64,000 nucleotides of DNA, from assembly GCA_902774055.1 (NCBI GenBank), contig CACYGX010000012.1:1-64000 (forward strand), written 5' to 3'. The notes under the pieces were generated by a model. That model made no database searches and was not told where the DNA came from. It saw only the letters and a program-made list of their open reading frames with translations. Both the position numbers and the translations under genes were made by a program. This document shows positions 33,514 to 45,894 of the stretch, one piece after another. Source of the DNA: an uncultured Bacteroidales bacterium (GTDB lineage Bacteria; Bacteroidota; Bacteroidia; Bacteroidales; Muribaculaceae). Position 1 is the first letter of the stretch. Each line of letters begins with the position of its first letter.

Positions 33514-34524
33514 ATGGAAACGTCATCATTTACTACGGCTTTATTGGACTGGTTCGCGCAATATGGGCGCGAGTTGCCCTGGCGCGGCATCAGTGACCCC
33601 TATGGCATCTGGGTCAGCGAAGTGATCCTGCAGCAGACGCGCATCGAGCAGGGGCGTGACTACTGGTTGCGCTTCATGGAGCGCTTCCCTACAGTCGAGG
33701 CCTTGGCTGCTGCCAGCGAGGACGAGGTGCTGCTGCAGTGGCAAGGGTTGGGCTATTACAGCCGTGCCCGCAATATGCATGCAGCGGCGTGCCAGATCGT
33801 GGAACAGGGCGGTTTTCCTCGCACCATCGAGGGCTTGCGTGCCTTGAAAGGGGTGGGGGACTACACGGCAGCGGCTGTGGGGTCGATGGCGTTCAATCTG
33901 CCTGCGGCGGCCGTTGACGGGAACGTCTATCGGGTGCTCTCGCGACATTATGGCATTGATGTGCCCATTAACACGACAAAGGGCAAGCACACGTTTGAAG
34001 CCGTGGCCCAGCAACTGCTGCCCGAGAACCAAGCCTCAATTTTTAATCAGGCGATGATGGACTTCGGTGCGACATGGTGCACCCCCAAGTCGCCTCGTTG
34101 CCTGGACTGCCCGTTTGCCGAGACCTGTGCGGCTCTGCGCACGGGACGCGTCAATCAGTTGCCTGTTAAAGAGAAAAAACTGAAGATACAGGAACGCCAC
34201 CTGACTTACATTTATATCCGTCATGCTGGCATGACCGCAGTGCGTCGCCGTCCCGCAGGTGACATCTGGCAAGGCTTGTGGGAGCCGCTACTGATTGAGG
34301 ATGCCCCCATGCCTGATTTGGGCTGTCCCCTCACATTGCTGGCTCATGACGTGAAACATGTGCTGACACATCGTGTGCTGATGGCCGATTTCTATCTTGC
34401 CGAGCCCCAGTCGCGCCCCAAGTTGCCTGATGGATACATCTGGATAAAAGAGCAGGACCTGGGCGATTATGCCTTGCCGAGGTTGATTGAGAGATTATTG
34501 GAGCGTCTTCCTGCCTCAAAATGA
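33514..34524 (+). CDS. mutY: A/G-specific adenine glycosylase MutY
   Basis: MutY removes adenine mispaired with 8-oxoguanine. The protein of about 336 aa has the HhH-GPD core: EVILQQTRIEQ near residue 37, ALKGVGDYTAAAVGS near 110, and the VDGNVYRVLSR segment with the catalytic Asp near 132. The iron-sulfur loop C-x6-C-x2-C-x5-C follows (CTPKSPRCLDCPFAETC, near 185-201). A NUDIX-like C-terminal domain recognises 8-oxoG. ATG 33514 fits the -7 box. Confidence 0.95.
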   Translation: METSSFTTALLDWFAQYGRELPWRGISDPYGIWVSEVILQQTRIEQGRDYWLRFMERFPTVEALAAASEDEVLLQWQGLGYYSRARNMHAAACQIVEQGGFPRTIEGLRALKGVGDYTAAAVGSMAFNLPAAAVDGNVYRVLSRHYGIDVPINTTKGKHTFEAVAQQLLPENQASIFNQAMMDFGATWCTPKSPRCLDCPFAETCAALRTGRVNQLPVKEKKLKIQERHLTYIYIRHAGMTAVRRRPAGDIWQGLWEPLLIEDAPMPDLGCPLTLLAHDVKHVLTHRVLMADFYLAEPQSRPKLPDGYIWIKEQDLGDYALPRLIERLLERLPASK

Positions 34525-34556
34525 AATAAACATTTTGTGTTGCGCTGTTTTTGTAC

Positions 34557-34564
34557 TAACTTTG
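34557..34564 (+). promoter_or_regulatory. -7 box TAACTTTG for the esterase gene
   Basis: TAnnTTTG match, 25 bp before the ATG at 34590. Confidence 0.7.
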
Positions 34565-34586
34565 CACTAAAATGATAGAATTTTAA

Positions 34587-35714
<1,128 letters not shown>

Positions 35715-35762
35715 GCCGTCGGATGGGCGCAAGTCATTGCGTTTCGTCAATACATTAGAACG

Positions 35763-36230
35763 ATGCTTGACACGTTAATTCATTTCTTTACCCAATGGGG
35801 ATACTTGGGATTGTTCCTGGGATCTTTCCTGGCAGGTAGCATTGTCCCGTTCAGTAGCGAGGCCCTGGTCATCGCCTGTGTGGGACCATTGCACATGAAT
35901 CCAGTCAATAGCCTCTTGGTGGCATTGGCAGGAAATGTCAGCGGTGGCATGACGTGCTATTATATCGGCCACCTGGGTAAAATAGAATGGATAGAGAAAT
36001 ATGCGCGCGTGAGCGAGGAAAAACTTAACCGCGCCCTGCACTTCATGAAGAACCGTGGCGCATGGATGGGCTTCTTTGCCTTTATTCCCATGCTGGGAAC
36101 AGCCATCAGCGTCGCCCTGGGCTATGTGCGTTCTAATGTGTGGATCGTGTTGTTGACGATGACCATTGGCAAGCTGTTGCGCTATGCCGCCATTATTTGG
36201 GGTTCCCTAAAACTCATCGATTTATTCTAA
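35763..36230 (+). CDS. YqaA/DedA-like inner membrane protein
   Basis: The 155-aa protein has about four membrane segments. Its motifs YLGLFLGSFLAGSIVPFSSEALVIA and YYIGHLG match the YqaA branch of the DedA/SNARE-associated (VTT) family. These proteins are thought to help lipid carrier recycling or membrane homeostasis. It is 48 bp after the esterase and may be read together with the downstream LUD gene. Confidence 0.85.
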   Translation: MLDTLIHFFTQWGYLGLFLGSFLAGSIVPFSSEALVIACVGPLHMNPVNSLLVALAGNVSGGMTCYYIGHLGKIEWIEKYARVSEEKLNRALHFMKNRGAWMGFFAFIPMLGTAISVALGYVRSNVWIVLLTMTIGKLLRYAAIIWGSLKLIDLF

Positions 36231-36234
36231 AACG

Positions 36235-36276
36235 CTCTCTAATCACTAATCACTAATCTTTAATCTCAAATCTCAT
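36235..36276. repeat. Heptanucleotide tandem repeat, about 6 units
   Basis: CTCTCTA, ATCACTA, ATCACTA, ATCTTTA, ATCTCAA, ATCTCAT immediately precede the LUD gene start. This is a different 7-bp unit from the TTAGTCC family but has the same period. Confidence 0.75.
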
Positions 36277-36277
36277 C

Positions 36278-36916
36278 ATGACACCTATCGAAATCCATAA
36301 CGAGCAACTGGCAAACCGTATTATCAAACATCTGGAACGGCGCAACTTCAAGGCCCACTATTGTGCCACCGCCAGCCAAGCTATCGCCCTTGTCAAATCA
36401 CTCATGCCCAAGGGCAGTAGTGTCACTTGGGGCGGCTCACAGACCATCCGCGAGATGGGTCTGACACAACAACTCATTGACAGCGGCGACTATAAGGTCA
36501 TTGATCGTGACCTTGCCGAAACGCCCGAACAGAAGCGCCAGTGCTACCTTGATGCGATGGATGTGGACTATTTCCTGACCAGCGCTAATGCCATTACCCA
36601 AGATGGCGTGATCGTCAACATTGACGGCCGCGGCAACCGCGTCGCCGCCATCACATGGGGACCGCACAATGTGATTCATGTCATCGGCATCAACAAAGTG
36701 TCGCCCACCATCGAGGCTGCCTTGGCGCGTGCCCGCAATGTCGCTGCCCCCATCAACACGGCACGCCTGGGCTGTGACACGCCTTGCAAGATTGACGGGG
36801 TGTGCCACAACTGCAACTCCCCGCAGTGTATCTGCAACTACATCCACTTCACCCGCAACAGTTTCCCTGCTCACCGCCACACCGTCATCCTTATTGGCGA
36901 GCCCTGGGGCTACTAA
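36278..36916 (+). CDS. LUD (LutC/YkgG-like) domain protein
   Basis: The 212-aa protein is a stand-alone LUD-domain protein. It shows VTWGGSQTIREMGL near residue 50, AITWGPHNVIHVIGINK near 122 and a Cys-rich C-terminal part (CDTPCKIDGVCHNCNSPQCIC, near 168). LUD proteins occur in lactate utilisation complexes with an iron-sulfur partner, but no lutA or lutB is nearby. The cysteines may hold a metal. It follows the heptad repeats by one base. Confidence 0.88.
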   Translation: MTPIEIHNEQLANRIIKHLERRNFKAHYCATASQAIALVKSLMPKGSSVTWGGSQTIREMGLTQQLIDSGDYKVIDRDLAETPEQKRQCYLDAMDVDYFLTSANAITQDGVIVNIDGRGNRVAAITWGPHNVIHVIGINKVSPTIEAALARARNVAAPINTARLGCDTPCKIDGVCHNCNSPQCICNYIHFTRNSFPAHRHTVILIGEPWGY

Positions 36917-37017
36917 TGCAATAAGATGAACGCTAATCATCTAGATACAGTCATACAAAAAGGATATGGCTGTAGATAGGCTTACCTTACCATAATAATC
37001 ATATCATAAAAACAAAT

Positions 37018-37779
37018 ATGAACGAGAAAGTGAGTTTTATTGGGATTATCCCAGCGAGATATGCATCGACGAGGTTTCCAGGCAAACCGCTGGCGATGTT
37101 GGGTGGAATGACGATGATAGAGCGGGTTTACCGCCAGGTGAGCAAAGTGCTTGACCGTGTGGTGGTAGCTACCGACGACGACCGCATCATGGCGGCTGTA
37201 GAGGCCTTTGGCGGTAAGGCGGTGATGACGAGCACCGAGCACCGCAGCGGTACCGACCGCTGTCAGGAGGCATATCTGAAAAACGGCGGTCATGAGGATG
37301 TCATCATCAACATCCAGGGCGATGAGCCGTTTATTCAGCCTGACCAGTTGCAAGCCATCATGTCATGCTTTGATGACCCGACAACCGACATTGCCACGCT
37401 AGTTCGCCCGTTTGACCCCAGTCGTCCCTATAGCGAATTGGCAAATCCCAATTCGCCCAAGGTAGTGCTGGACAGTCAGATGCGTGCCCGCTATTTTTCT
37501 CGCTCGGTAATCCCCTTTGTCAGGGGGCGTGAACCTGAGGAATGGCCCAAAGCCACGCAATACTATACCCACGTGGGCATGTATGCTTACCGTGCTGCCG
37601 TGCTCGAAGCCATCACGCGCTTGCCGCAGTCTTCGCTTGAACTTGCCGAGTCGTTGGAGCAGTTGCGCTGGCTCGAGAACGGTTACACCATCAAGGCGGG
37701 TGTGACCACGACTGCTACTATCGGTATCGACACTCCTGAGGACCTCGCCCGCGCTGAGGAATACCTGCGCAACTCCTAA
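37018..37779 (+). CDS. kdsB: 3-deoxy-manno-octulosonate cytidylyltransferase (KdsB)
   Basis: KdsB activates KDO as CMP-KDO for lipopolysaccharide core synthesis. The 253-aa sequence has the N-terminal IPARYASTRFPGKPL nucleotide-binding signature near residue 10, VVVATDDDRIM near 55, NIQGDEPFI near 100 and HVGMYAYR near 185, and the length is normal. Beta-galactosidase starts 18 bp downstream and may share its transcript. No other lipopolysaccharide genes are adjacent. Confidence 0.95.
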   Translation: MNEKVSFIGIIPARYASTRFPGKPLAMLGGMTMIERVYRQVSKVLDRVVVATDDDRIMAAVEAFGGKAVMTSTEHRSGTDRCQEAYLKNGGHEDVIINIQGDEPFIQPDQLQAIMSCFDDPTTDIATLVRPFDPSRPYSELANPNSPKVVLDSQMRARYFSRSVIPFVRGREPEEWPKATQYYTHVGMYAYRAAVLEAITRLPQSSLELAESLEQLRWLENGYTIKAGVTTTATIGIDTPEDLARAEEYLRNS

Positions 37780-40863
<3,084 letters not shown>

Positions 40864-40891
40864 CGTTCTTTCAACAGGGATTGATATAATA

Positions 40892-40947
40892 ACTGAACAG
40901 TCTGCTAGTTCTGGGACATTTCCGTTAGAATTATCAGGCTGTTCAGT
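40892..40947. terminator. Intergenic hairpin between convergent genes
   Basis: ACTGAACAG (40892-40900) pairs with CTGTTCAGT (40939-40947), and an inner TAGTTCT/AGAATTA pairing extends the structure. It lies between the GH2 and CDF stops. The T run is weak. Confidence 0.5.
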
Positions 40948-40960
40948 CGTTAACTGTCAG

Positions 40961-42064
40961 TTATTCGCTGTAATTGTGATCGATGACAATTGAGACAGTG
41001 TCGCCGGGGACTAGAGGCTGCAGTTCGGCTTTCAGCTCCTGGATAAAGGCCGCATCGTCGTGGACGGTGATGTCAGGCACAATGTCGATAGAGACACGGC
41101 GCTCGTCCTCAAAGTAGTAGAGGCCGTGAACCTGTTCGACGTGGGCGTGTGCGGCAGCAGCCTGCATCAGGGTGTGCTGCAACTGGGCCCGTTTGTTGTC
41201 ACCCGTGGCGACAGCATATACTCCCACAGTCATGATGATGCCGTGACGGTCAAACATCTCCTCACTGATGCGGCGCGTGAGGCCATGAATCTGGTGGGCA
41301 TCCATTGTGTCCATGACGTTGATGTGCAACGAGCCGATTTGCACATCTGGGCCATAGTTGTGAACAATGATGTCAAACACGCCATGCACACCGTCAAAGT
41401 CATTGACTTCCTTCTTGATTTGAGAAAGCAGCTCAGGCGAAATCTTGGCACCGAGCAACTCGTTGACGGGCGAAGCGAGCATCTCGATACCAGCCTTGAT
41501 GATGACCAGCGAGATGAGGGCGCCCAGGATGCCGTCGAGCGAGACGCCCCAGAGTAGCATCACGCCCGCAGAGATTAGCGTTGCCAGCGTGATAATGGCG
41601 TCAAACAAGGCATCTGATCCTGACGCGATGAGAGCGTCACTCTTGAGATTCTCACCTTGTTTTTTCACATATTGCCCCAACACCAGTTTCACGACAATCG
41701 CCACGATGATGACGATGAGCGTGACGGTGGTGTAGGTTGGAGTTGTTGGCTCGATGATTTTTTTGACCGATTCAATAAAGGAGGTCACACCCGCCGAGAG
41801 CACGATGACAGCAATGATGATGGCACTGAAGTACTCGATGCGCCCGAACCCGAAGGGGTGCTTCCTGTCGGCGGGACGCTGCGAGAGTTTGGTGCCCACG
41901 ATGGTGATGACGCTCGAGAGCGCATCGCTCAAGTTGTTCACCGCATCCATCACGATGGCTACCGAACTGGCCAAAACGCCTACTCCTGCTTTGAAGGCTG
42001 CCAGCAACACATTGGCGATAATGCCAATCCAACTGGTCCTGATAATTTGTGAAGAACGATCCAT
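40961..42064 (-). CDS. Cation diffusion facilitator (CDF) transporter
   Basis: This 367-aa protein has six membrane segments (first IGIIANVLLAAFKAGVGVLA), a CDF core with DAVNNLSDALSS near residue 40 and GSDALFDAIITL near 150, and a cytosolic ZT-dimer domain (VHGVFDIIVHNYGPDVQIGSLHINV...). CDF proteins export divalent metals such as Zn2+ or Fe2+ using the proton gradient. The C-terminal tail seems duplicated or extended (second VEQVHGLYYFEDERRVSIDIVPDITV segment). Heptad repeats abut the start codon. Confidence 0.9.
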   Translation of the reverse strand: MDRSSQIIRTSWIGIIANVLLAAFKAGVGVLASSVAIVMDAVNNLSDALSSVITIVGTKLSQRPADRKHPFGFGRIEYFSAIIIAVIVLSAGVTSFIESVKKIIEPTTPTYTTVTLIVIIVAIVVKLVLGQYVKKQGENLKSDALIASGSDALFDAIITLATLISAGVMLLWGVSLDGILGALISLVIIKAGIEMLASPVNELLGAKISPELLSQIKKEVNDFDGVHGVFDIIVHNYGPDVQIGSLHINVMDTMDAHQIHGLTRRISEEMFDRHGIIMTVGVYAVATGDNKRAQLQHTLMQAAAAHAHVEQVHGLYYFEDERRVSIDIVPDITVHDDAAFIQELKAELQPLVPGDTVSIVIDHNYSE

Positions 42065-42066
42065 AT

Positions 42067-42108
42067 TTGGTTTTTAGTCCTTAGTCCTTAGTCCTTAGTT
42101 TTTAGTTG
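42067..42108. repeat. Heptanucleotide tandem repeat, 6 units
   Basis: TTGGTTT, TTAGTCC three times, TTAGTTT, TTAGTTG, two bases from the CDF start codon. It is the same family as 32195-32271 and (inverted) 257-290. Confidence 0.9.
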
Positions 42109-42112
42109 TGGA

Positions 42113-42145
42113 TTGCGAAAAAAATCGTTGCGAAATTTTTCGCAA
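42113..42145. repeat. 33-bp repeat flanking the AAA ATPase gene (downstream copy)
   Basis: The pattern is TTGCGAA-n6-CG-TTGCGAA-n6-CGCAA. It matches the copy at 43234-43266 except for six positions and contains an 8-bp inverted repeat (TTGCGAAA/TTTCGCAA). It may also act as a terminator. Confidence 0.85.
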
Positions 42146-42161
42146 TGCGTAATTAGTTGTT

Positions 42162-43232
42162 TTATAATTGGTTGTTTACAATCCATTGCTTGAAAAATGG
42201 GTCTTCAATTTCATATTTCTTGTCTCGTATTACATATCCCATCTTCATCAATCGTTTTATGGAGCTGAAAGATGAACTGGTTGGTAATTGTCTATTCTGT
42301 AATGGGTTTTCGTTTTTACATAAAATCCTTAGAATCTGTTTGTCCATTCGGTTGAATTTTAACCAAAGGCGTTCAAAATCAAGGTCATGAATGTCCACAA
42401 GTCGTTCAATGGCGACGTTCACCACATCGTCGCTGATATTCTCATATTTAGCCAATTCCCATACCTGTGATGCTAATTGCTGGGTATAATAGGGATGGCA
42501 ATTGGTCAGAGAGAGGATTTCGTTGCTAATTGGATCGCTCTGACCTGGGAGGACGTTGGACAATCGCTCGTTGACATAATCAAAAAAGTCTTGAAAGGGA
42601 ATTTTGTTTAGCCGCATTAATAATCCAAAGTGGTAGAATGGTGATTTTTTGCGTTCAAATATTTCAGTCATCATAGACTCCTGACTGCCTAAGAGAATGT
42701 AATTCAGGCCTTTCTGAGTTTGCATGATGGCTCGTAAATGCTTGTCAAGCCCCTTGGCAATCTGTAAAATTTCTTGAAATTCATCAAAGATAACAATTAG
42801 TCGTTTTTCCGGCGTCGAGACTTTTTCAAGCAGAGCCATTGCGTCTTCGAGCAATACATTGGAGTCGCTGGTGGGTTGAAACGAAACATCAATTCCGTTG
42901 GTAATGGGATTGGTGGAAATAGTGGGCACAAAATGAAAATGAGTCATCAGGTGTTTTACTTTTTCCCATGTGTAAAGCTTAAAAATCCCTTTAAGTATTT
43001 TGGCTGCAAAGTCTTGGGTGTTAATCACACTTTGCAGATTGAGTAGCAAGTAAGGTCGGGCAACCTGTTTGGTTGCCTTGATGACGAGACTTGATTTGCC
43101 GAAACGACGGGGACTGATGAGAATCAAATGGTTCTCACTATTCATCACTCGTAAGATGGTTTGAAGTTCGCGAGTACGATCGGTGAAGTACTCGTCCTCA
43201 ACGATAGTGCCAAATTTAAATGGATTTCTCAT
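42162..43232 (-). CDS. AAA/STAND-like ATPase with C-terminal winged helix
   Basis: The 356-aa protein has N-terminal FKFGTIVEDEYFTDRTREL, a degenerate P-loop region ILISPRRFGKSSLV near residue 42 (RRFGKSS), Walker B LIVIFDEFQEI near 150 and a sensor-like LGSQES near 190. The C-terminus (MDKQILRILCKNENPLQNRQLP...MGYVIRDKKYEIEDPFFKQWI) looks like a winged helix. It resembles the multi-copy archaeal-type ATPases of Bacteroidales that lack a nuclease domain. Function unknown. It is AT-rich relative to neighbours and sits between two 33-bp repeats, with palindromes in its promoter. Confidence 0.85.
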   Translation of the reverse strand: MRNPFKFGTIVEDEYFTDRTRELQTILRVMNSENHLILISPRRFGKSSLVIKATKQVARPYLLLNLQSVINTQDFAAKILKGIFKLYTWEKVKHLMTHFHFVPTISTNPITNGIDVSFQPTSDSNVLLEDAMALLEKVSTPEKRLIVIFDEFQEILQIAKGLDKHLRAIMQTQKGLNYILLGSQESMMTEIFERKKSPFYHFGLLMRLNKIPFQDFFDYVNERLSNVLPGQSDPISNEILSLTNCHPYYTQQLASQVWELAKYENISDDVVNVAIERLVDIHDLDFERLWLKFNRMDKQILRILCKNENPLQNRQLPTSSSFSSIKRLMKMGYVIRDKKYEIEDPFFKQWIVNNQL

Positions 43233-43233
43233 G

Positions 43234-43266
43234 TTGCGAATTTTTTCGTTGCGAATTTTTTCGCAA
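43234..43266. repeat. 33-bp repeat flanking the AAA ATPase gene (upstream copy)
   Basis: TTGCGAA-n6-CG-TTGCGAA-n6-CGCAA starts one base upstream of the ATPase ATG (43232), in its 5' leader. Confidence 0.85.
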
Positions 43267-43271
43267 AGATA
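43264..43271 (-). promoter_or_regulatory. -7 box TATCTTTG for the AAA ATPase
   Basis: CAAAGATA on the plus strand, overlapping the end of the 33-bp repeat and 31 bp from the start codon. Confidence 0.7.
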
Positions 43272-43277
43272 GGCAAT

Positions 43278-43330
43278 TTGTTGGTTCTAATCAACAAAAA
43301 ACATCAAAAATTGTTGATTCCAATCAACAA
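43278..43330. promoter_or_regulatory. Two 20-bp palindromes over the ATPase promoter (candidate operators)
   Basis: TTGTTGGTTCTAATCAACAA (43278-43297) and TTGTTGATTCCAATCAACAA (43311-43330) are inverted repeats 33 bp apart centre to centre. The first covers the expected -33 region and the second lies just upstream. This is the usual placement for repressor sites. The regulator is unknown. Confidence 0.65.
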
Positions 43331-43343
43331 TTTTGGTGGGTTT

Positions 43344-43805
43344 TTAACACTTCGATGGGTTTTCTGGAGGTTGCCACAAGAATAGGCCTGCGGCGGATGC
43401 CAGCTGGCGGACCAGGTCGAGCAGGGCGGGGGAGGGGTTGTAAAGGGTCATATAGATGTCGCCGCCTCTAGCGGTAATCAGGGCGTCCTCGGCTTCAATC
43501 AGGGCGTACATGTCGCCATGCCGCAGACTAGAGGTCAGCCACTTTTCCAGCATCCCCGGGTCGGGACTGAGCCATTCGTCACCGCCATCGAGGCTCACGA
43601 GCATGTCGTAGTAGCAGTTCAGCTTCAACAGCACATCGGCAAACTGGTGGCACAACCGTTCGTAGCGCGCCCCCTCCAGATAATACTTCTCCACGGCGAA
43701 GAACTGCCCGCCGCTGTCCTTAGGCACCTGCCTCGGCAAGAAGTCAATCACCCAATACGGCGCTTCGAGCAGCCGTTCCACTATTCCGTCAAAAACTGTT
43801 TCCAT
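43344..43805 (-). CDS. Hypothetical protein
   Basis: The product of about 153 aa starts METVFDGIVERLLEAPYWVIDFLP and continues with QVPKDSGGQFFAVEKYYLEG, a central ALIEAEDALITARGGDIYMTLYNP and a C-terminal LLDLVRQLASAAGLFLWQPPENP. I recognise no named domain. It looks like a small cytosolic alpha/beta protein seen as a conserved hypothetical in Bacteroidales. A TAATTTTG box at 43815-43822 lies 10 bp upstream of ATG 43805, so the longer frame is not used. It faces away from the PASTA gene. Confidence 0.75.
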   Translation of the reverse strand: METVFDGIVERLLEAPYWVIDFLPRQVPKDSGGQFFAVEKYYLEGARYERLCHQFADVLLKLNCYYDMLVSLDGGDEWLSPDPGMLEKWLTSSLRHGDMYALIEAEDALITARGGDIYMTLYNPSPALLDLVRQLASAAGLFLWQPPENPSKC

Positions 43806-43814
43806 ATCTATCCG

Positions 43815-43822
43815 CAAAATTA
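43815..43822 (-). promoter_or_regulatory. -7 box TAATTTTG for the 43344 gene
   Basis: CAAAATTA on the plus strand, 10 bp upstream of ATG 43805. Confidence 0.55.
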
Positions 43823-43884
43823 GCATTTTTTTCAATGTCCGAAAAAAACAAGTCACTGATTCTTGTTTTGCCCTTAATTTTCAT

Positions 43885-43892
43885 TACCTTTG
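43885..43892 (+). promoter_or_regulatory. -7 box TACCTTTG for the PASTA-rluD unit
   Basis: TAnnTTTG match, 27 bp before the GTG start at 43920. Confidence 0.75.
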
Positions 43893-43919
43893 CAGATTGT
43901 AACTAATTATTGAATTACC

Positions 43920-44759
43920 GTGAGCAATAATAACGACAACAATGCAAGCGGATTCGACCGCTTTCGTGATCGCCATCCCATCTTGGTGAACTCTACACTG
44001 ATGGCGTTGGCATTAGTGGCATTGGGCTATATCGCCCTGCTGTTTATTGACGTGTTTACCTCCCATGGCCAGCAGGTGCAGGTGCCCGATGTGCGCAACA
44101 TGCCTCTGGAAAAGGCTATCGACATCCTGGAGGATGCGGGCCTGCGTTGGGAAATCAGTGACTCAAGCACTTTCTATGAGAACTACAAGCCTGGAACGGT
44201 CATTGACCAGGATCCCAAGGCCAAGTCCTATATCAAGAAAATCCGTATCATCTACCTCAACGTGAATGCGATGCATGCACCTATCATCCCGTTCCCCAAG
44301 TTGGTTGACTTGCCTGGACGACAGGGAATGGCGACCCTGAAGGCGATGGGCTTCAAGCATGTGACCATGGATAGCGTTGCCAGCGAGATGGATGGCCTTA
44401 TCCTGCAAGTGTCTGTTGATGGTCACCACGTGACCCCCGGTAATCCCGTGAGTGTGAATGCTCAGATCAAGATCACTGTGGGCGACGGTTCGATTGTGGA
44501 CCTTAATCCCGAACAAATCATCGATCCCGAGTTGATGGACTCTATCGATGAAGCCAATTATCAGGATGCCCAGAAGACCTACGAGGAAGAGATGAAGGCT
44601 GCCCAAGCCCGTGCCGAGCAGGAGCGCAAGGAACAGGCTGCCGAGGAGAATAAGAGCCAAAACAACAGGGACAAAGACAAGGATAAGAAAAAAGAACAAG
44701 ACAAGAAAAAGGATCAAGACAAGAAGTCGGACAAAGATAAGGACAAGAAGAAAAACTAA
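43920..44759 (+). CDS. PASTA-domain membrane protein with Lys/Asp tail
   Basis: The 279-aa protein probably starts at GTG 43920 (SNNNDNNASGFDRFRD). A transmembrane helix (LVNSTLMALALVALGYIALLFIDVF) is followed by two or three PASTA domains (VQVPDVRNMPLEKAIDILEDAGL and FPKLVDLPGRQGMATLKAMG), which in other bacteria bind peptidoglycan stem peptides. No kinase domain is attached, as is common in Bacteroidales. The C-terminal 70 residues are mostly Lys, Asp, Glu and Gln. rluD begins 6 bp after the stop, a pairing often seen in this order. Confidence 0.9.
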   Translation: MSNNNDNNASGFDRFRDRHPILVNSTLMALALVALGYIALLFIDVFTSHGQQVQVPDVRNMPLEKAIDILEDAGLRWEISDSSTFYENYKPGTVIDQDPKAKSYIKKIRIIYLNVNAMHAPIIPFPKLVDLPGRQGMATLKAMGFKHVTMDSVASEMDGLILQVSVDGHHVTPGNPVSVNAQIKITVGDGSIVDLNPEQIIDPELMDSIDEANYQDAQKTYEEEMKAAQARAEQERKEQAAEENKSQNNRDKDKDKKKEQDKKKDQDKKSDKDKDKKKN

Positions 44760-44765
44760 CCCGAC

Positions 44766-45866
44766 ATGGCGCTGGACGACGAGCTGCTCGATGCCGAACT
44801 GGAGGAGGGCGGCCACGAGATTCAATATGACTACAGTGAGCCCGATTTCACCGAGGACGGGCGCGACTACTGGGAGCACTACCACTATGTGGTGGAGCCA
44901 GGACAGGTGTTGCTGCGCATCGACAAGTACCTTGTAGAGCGCATCAAGGGCACCAGCCGTAACCGCGTCCAGAATGCTGCCGAGGCGCAGTGCATTCGCG
45001 TGAACGGGCGCCCCGTCAAGAGCAATTACAGGGTACATCCCGGCGATGTCATCAGCGTGGTGATGGACCGCCCCCGCTATGAGTGCGAAATCGTCGCCCA
45101 GGACATTCCCTTGAACATCGTCTATGAGGACGCCAGCCTGATGGTGGTCAACAAGCCTGCCGGCATGGTGGTGCACCCGGGGCACGGCAACTTTGACGGC
45201 ACGCTGGTCAATGCCCTCGCATGGCACTTCAAGGACAATCCCGACTATGATGTTACCGACCCCCGTCTGGGCCTTGTACACCGCATTGACAAGGACACCA
45301 GCGGCCTGCTCGTTATCGCCAAGACGCCGAATGCCAAAACTTCTCTCGGCGCCCAATTCTTCAAGAAGACTACCAAGCGCCAATACATCGCTGTGGTGTG
45401 GGGCGAGATGAAGCAGGAAGACGGCACCGTGACAGGCAACATCGGACGCGACCCGCGCGACCGCGTGTTGATGAAAGTCTTTCCCGACGGAGACCAGGGT
45501 AAACACGCCGTCACCCACTGGCATACGGTAGAAAACCTCGCCCATGTGGCCGTCGTGCGCTGCCAGCTTGAGACGGGACGTACCCACCAGATACGCGTAC
45601 ACATGAAGCACATCGGTCATCCGTTGTTCAACGATGCCCGATACGGTGGCGACCAGATCCTGCGAGGCAACCGCTCCTCCAGTTACGCCCAATTCATCCA
45701 CAACTGCTTTGAGCTGTGCCCACGTCAAGCCCTGCATGCCAAGACCCTGGGCTTCGTCCACCCCGAGACTGGCGAGCAGATGGACTTCGATAGCGACCTT
45801 CCAGCCGATATGGCCGCCCTTATCACCAAGTGGGAAGACTATGCCCGCAATCTCGCTAATAAATAA
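44766..45866 (+). CDS. rluD: 23S rRNA pseudouridine synthase, RluD type
   Basis: RluD-type enzymes isomerise uridines in helix 69 of 23S rRNA. The 366-aa protein has an N-terminal acidic extension, an S4 RNA-binding domain (LLRIDKYLVERIKGTSRNRVQ near residue 45), and the catalytic GLVHRIDKDTSGLLVIAK with the essential Asp near 178, followed by ETGRTHQIRVHMKHIGHPL. It is in a unit with the upstream PASTA gene and 28 bp before the repeat protein. The assignment to RluD rather than RluC or RluA rests on length and order. Confidence 0.92.
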   Translation: MALDDELLDAELEEGGHEIQYDYSEPDFTEDGRDYWEHYHYVVEPGQVLLRIDKYLVERIKGTSRNRVQNAAEAQCIRVNGRPVKSNYRVHPGDVISVVMDRPRYECEIVAQDIPLNIVYEDASLMVVNKPAGMVVHPGHGNFDGTLVNALAWHFKDNPDYDVTDPRLGLVHRIDKDTSGLLVIAKTPNAKTSLGAQFFKKTTKRQYIAVVWGEMKQEDGTVTGNIGRDPRDRVLMKVFPDGDQGKHAVTHWHTVENLAHVAVVRCQLETGRTHQIRVHMKHIGHPLFNDARYGGDQILRGNRSSSYAQFIHNCFELCPRQALHAKTLGFVHPETGEQMDFDSDLPADMAALITKWEDYARNLANK

Positions 45867-45894
45867 TTGATAAACAGTTAATTATAATAGTATT

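Noticed and set aside
42113-43330. CRISPR array near the AAA ATPase
   Set aside because: Only two copies of each repeat, without regularly spaced unique spacers and without cas genes.
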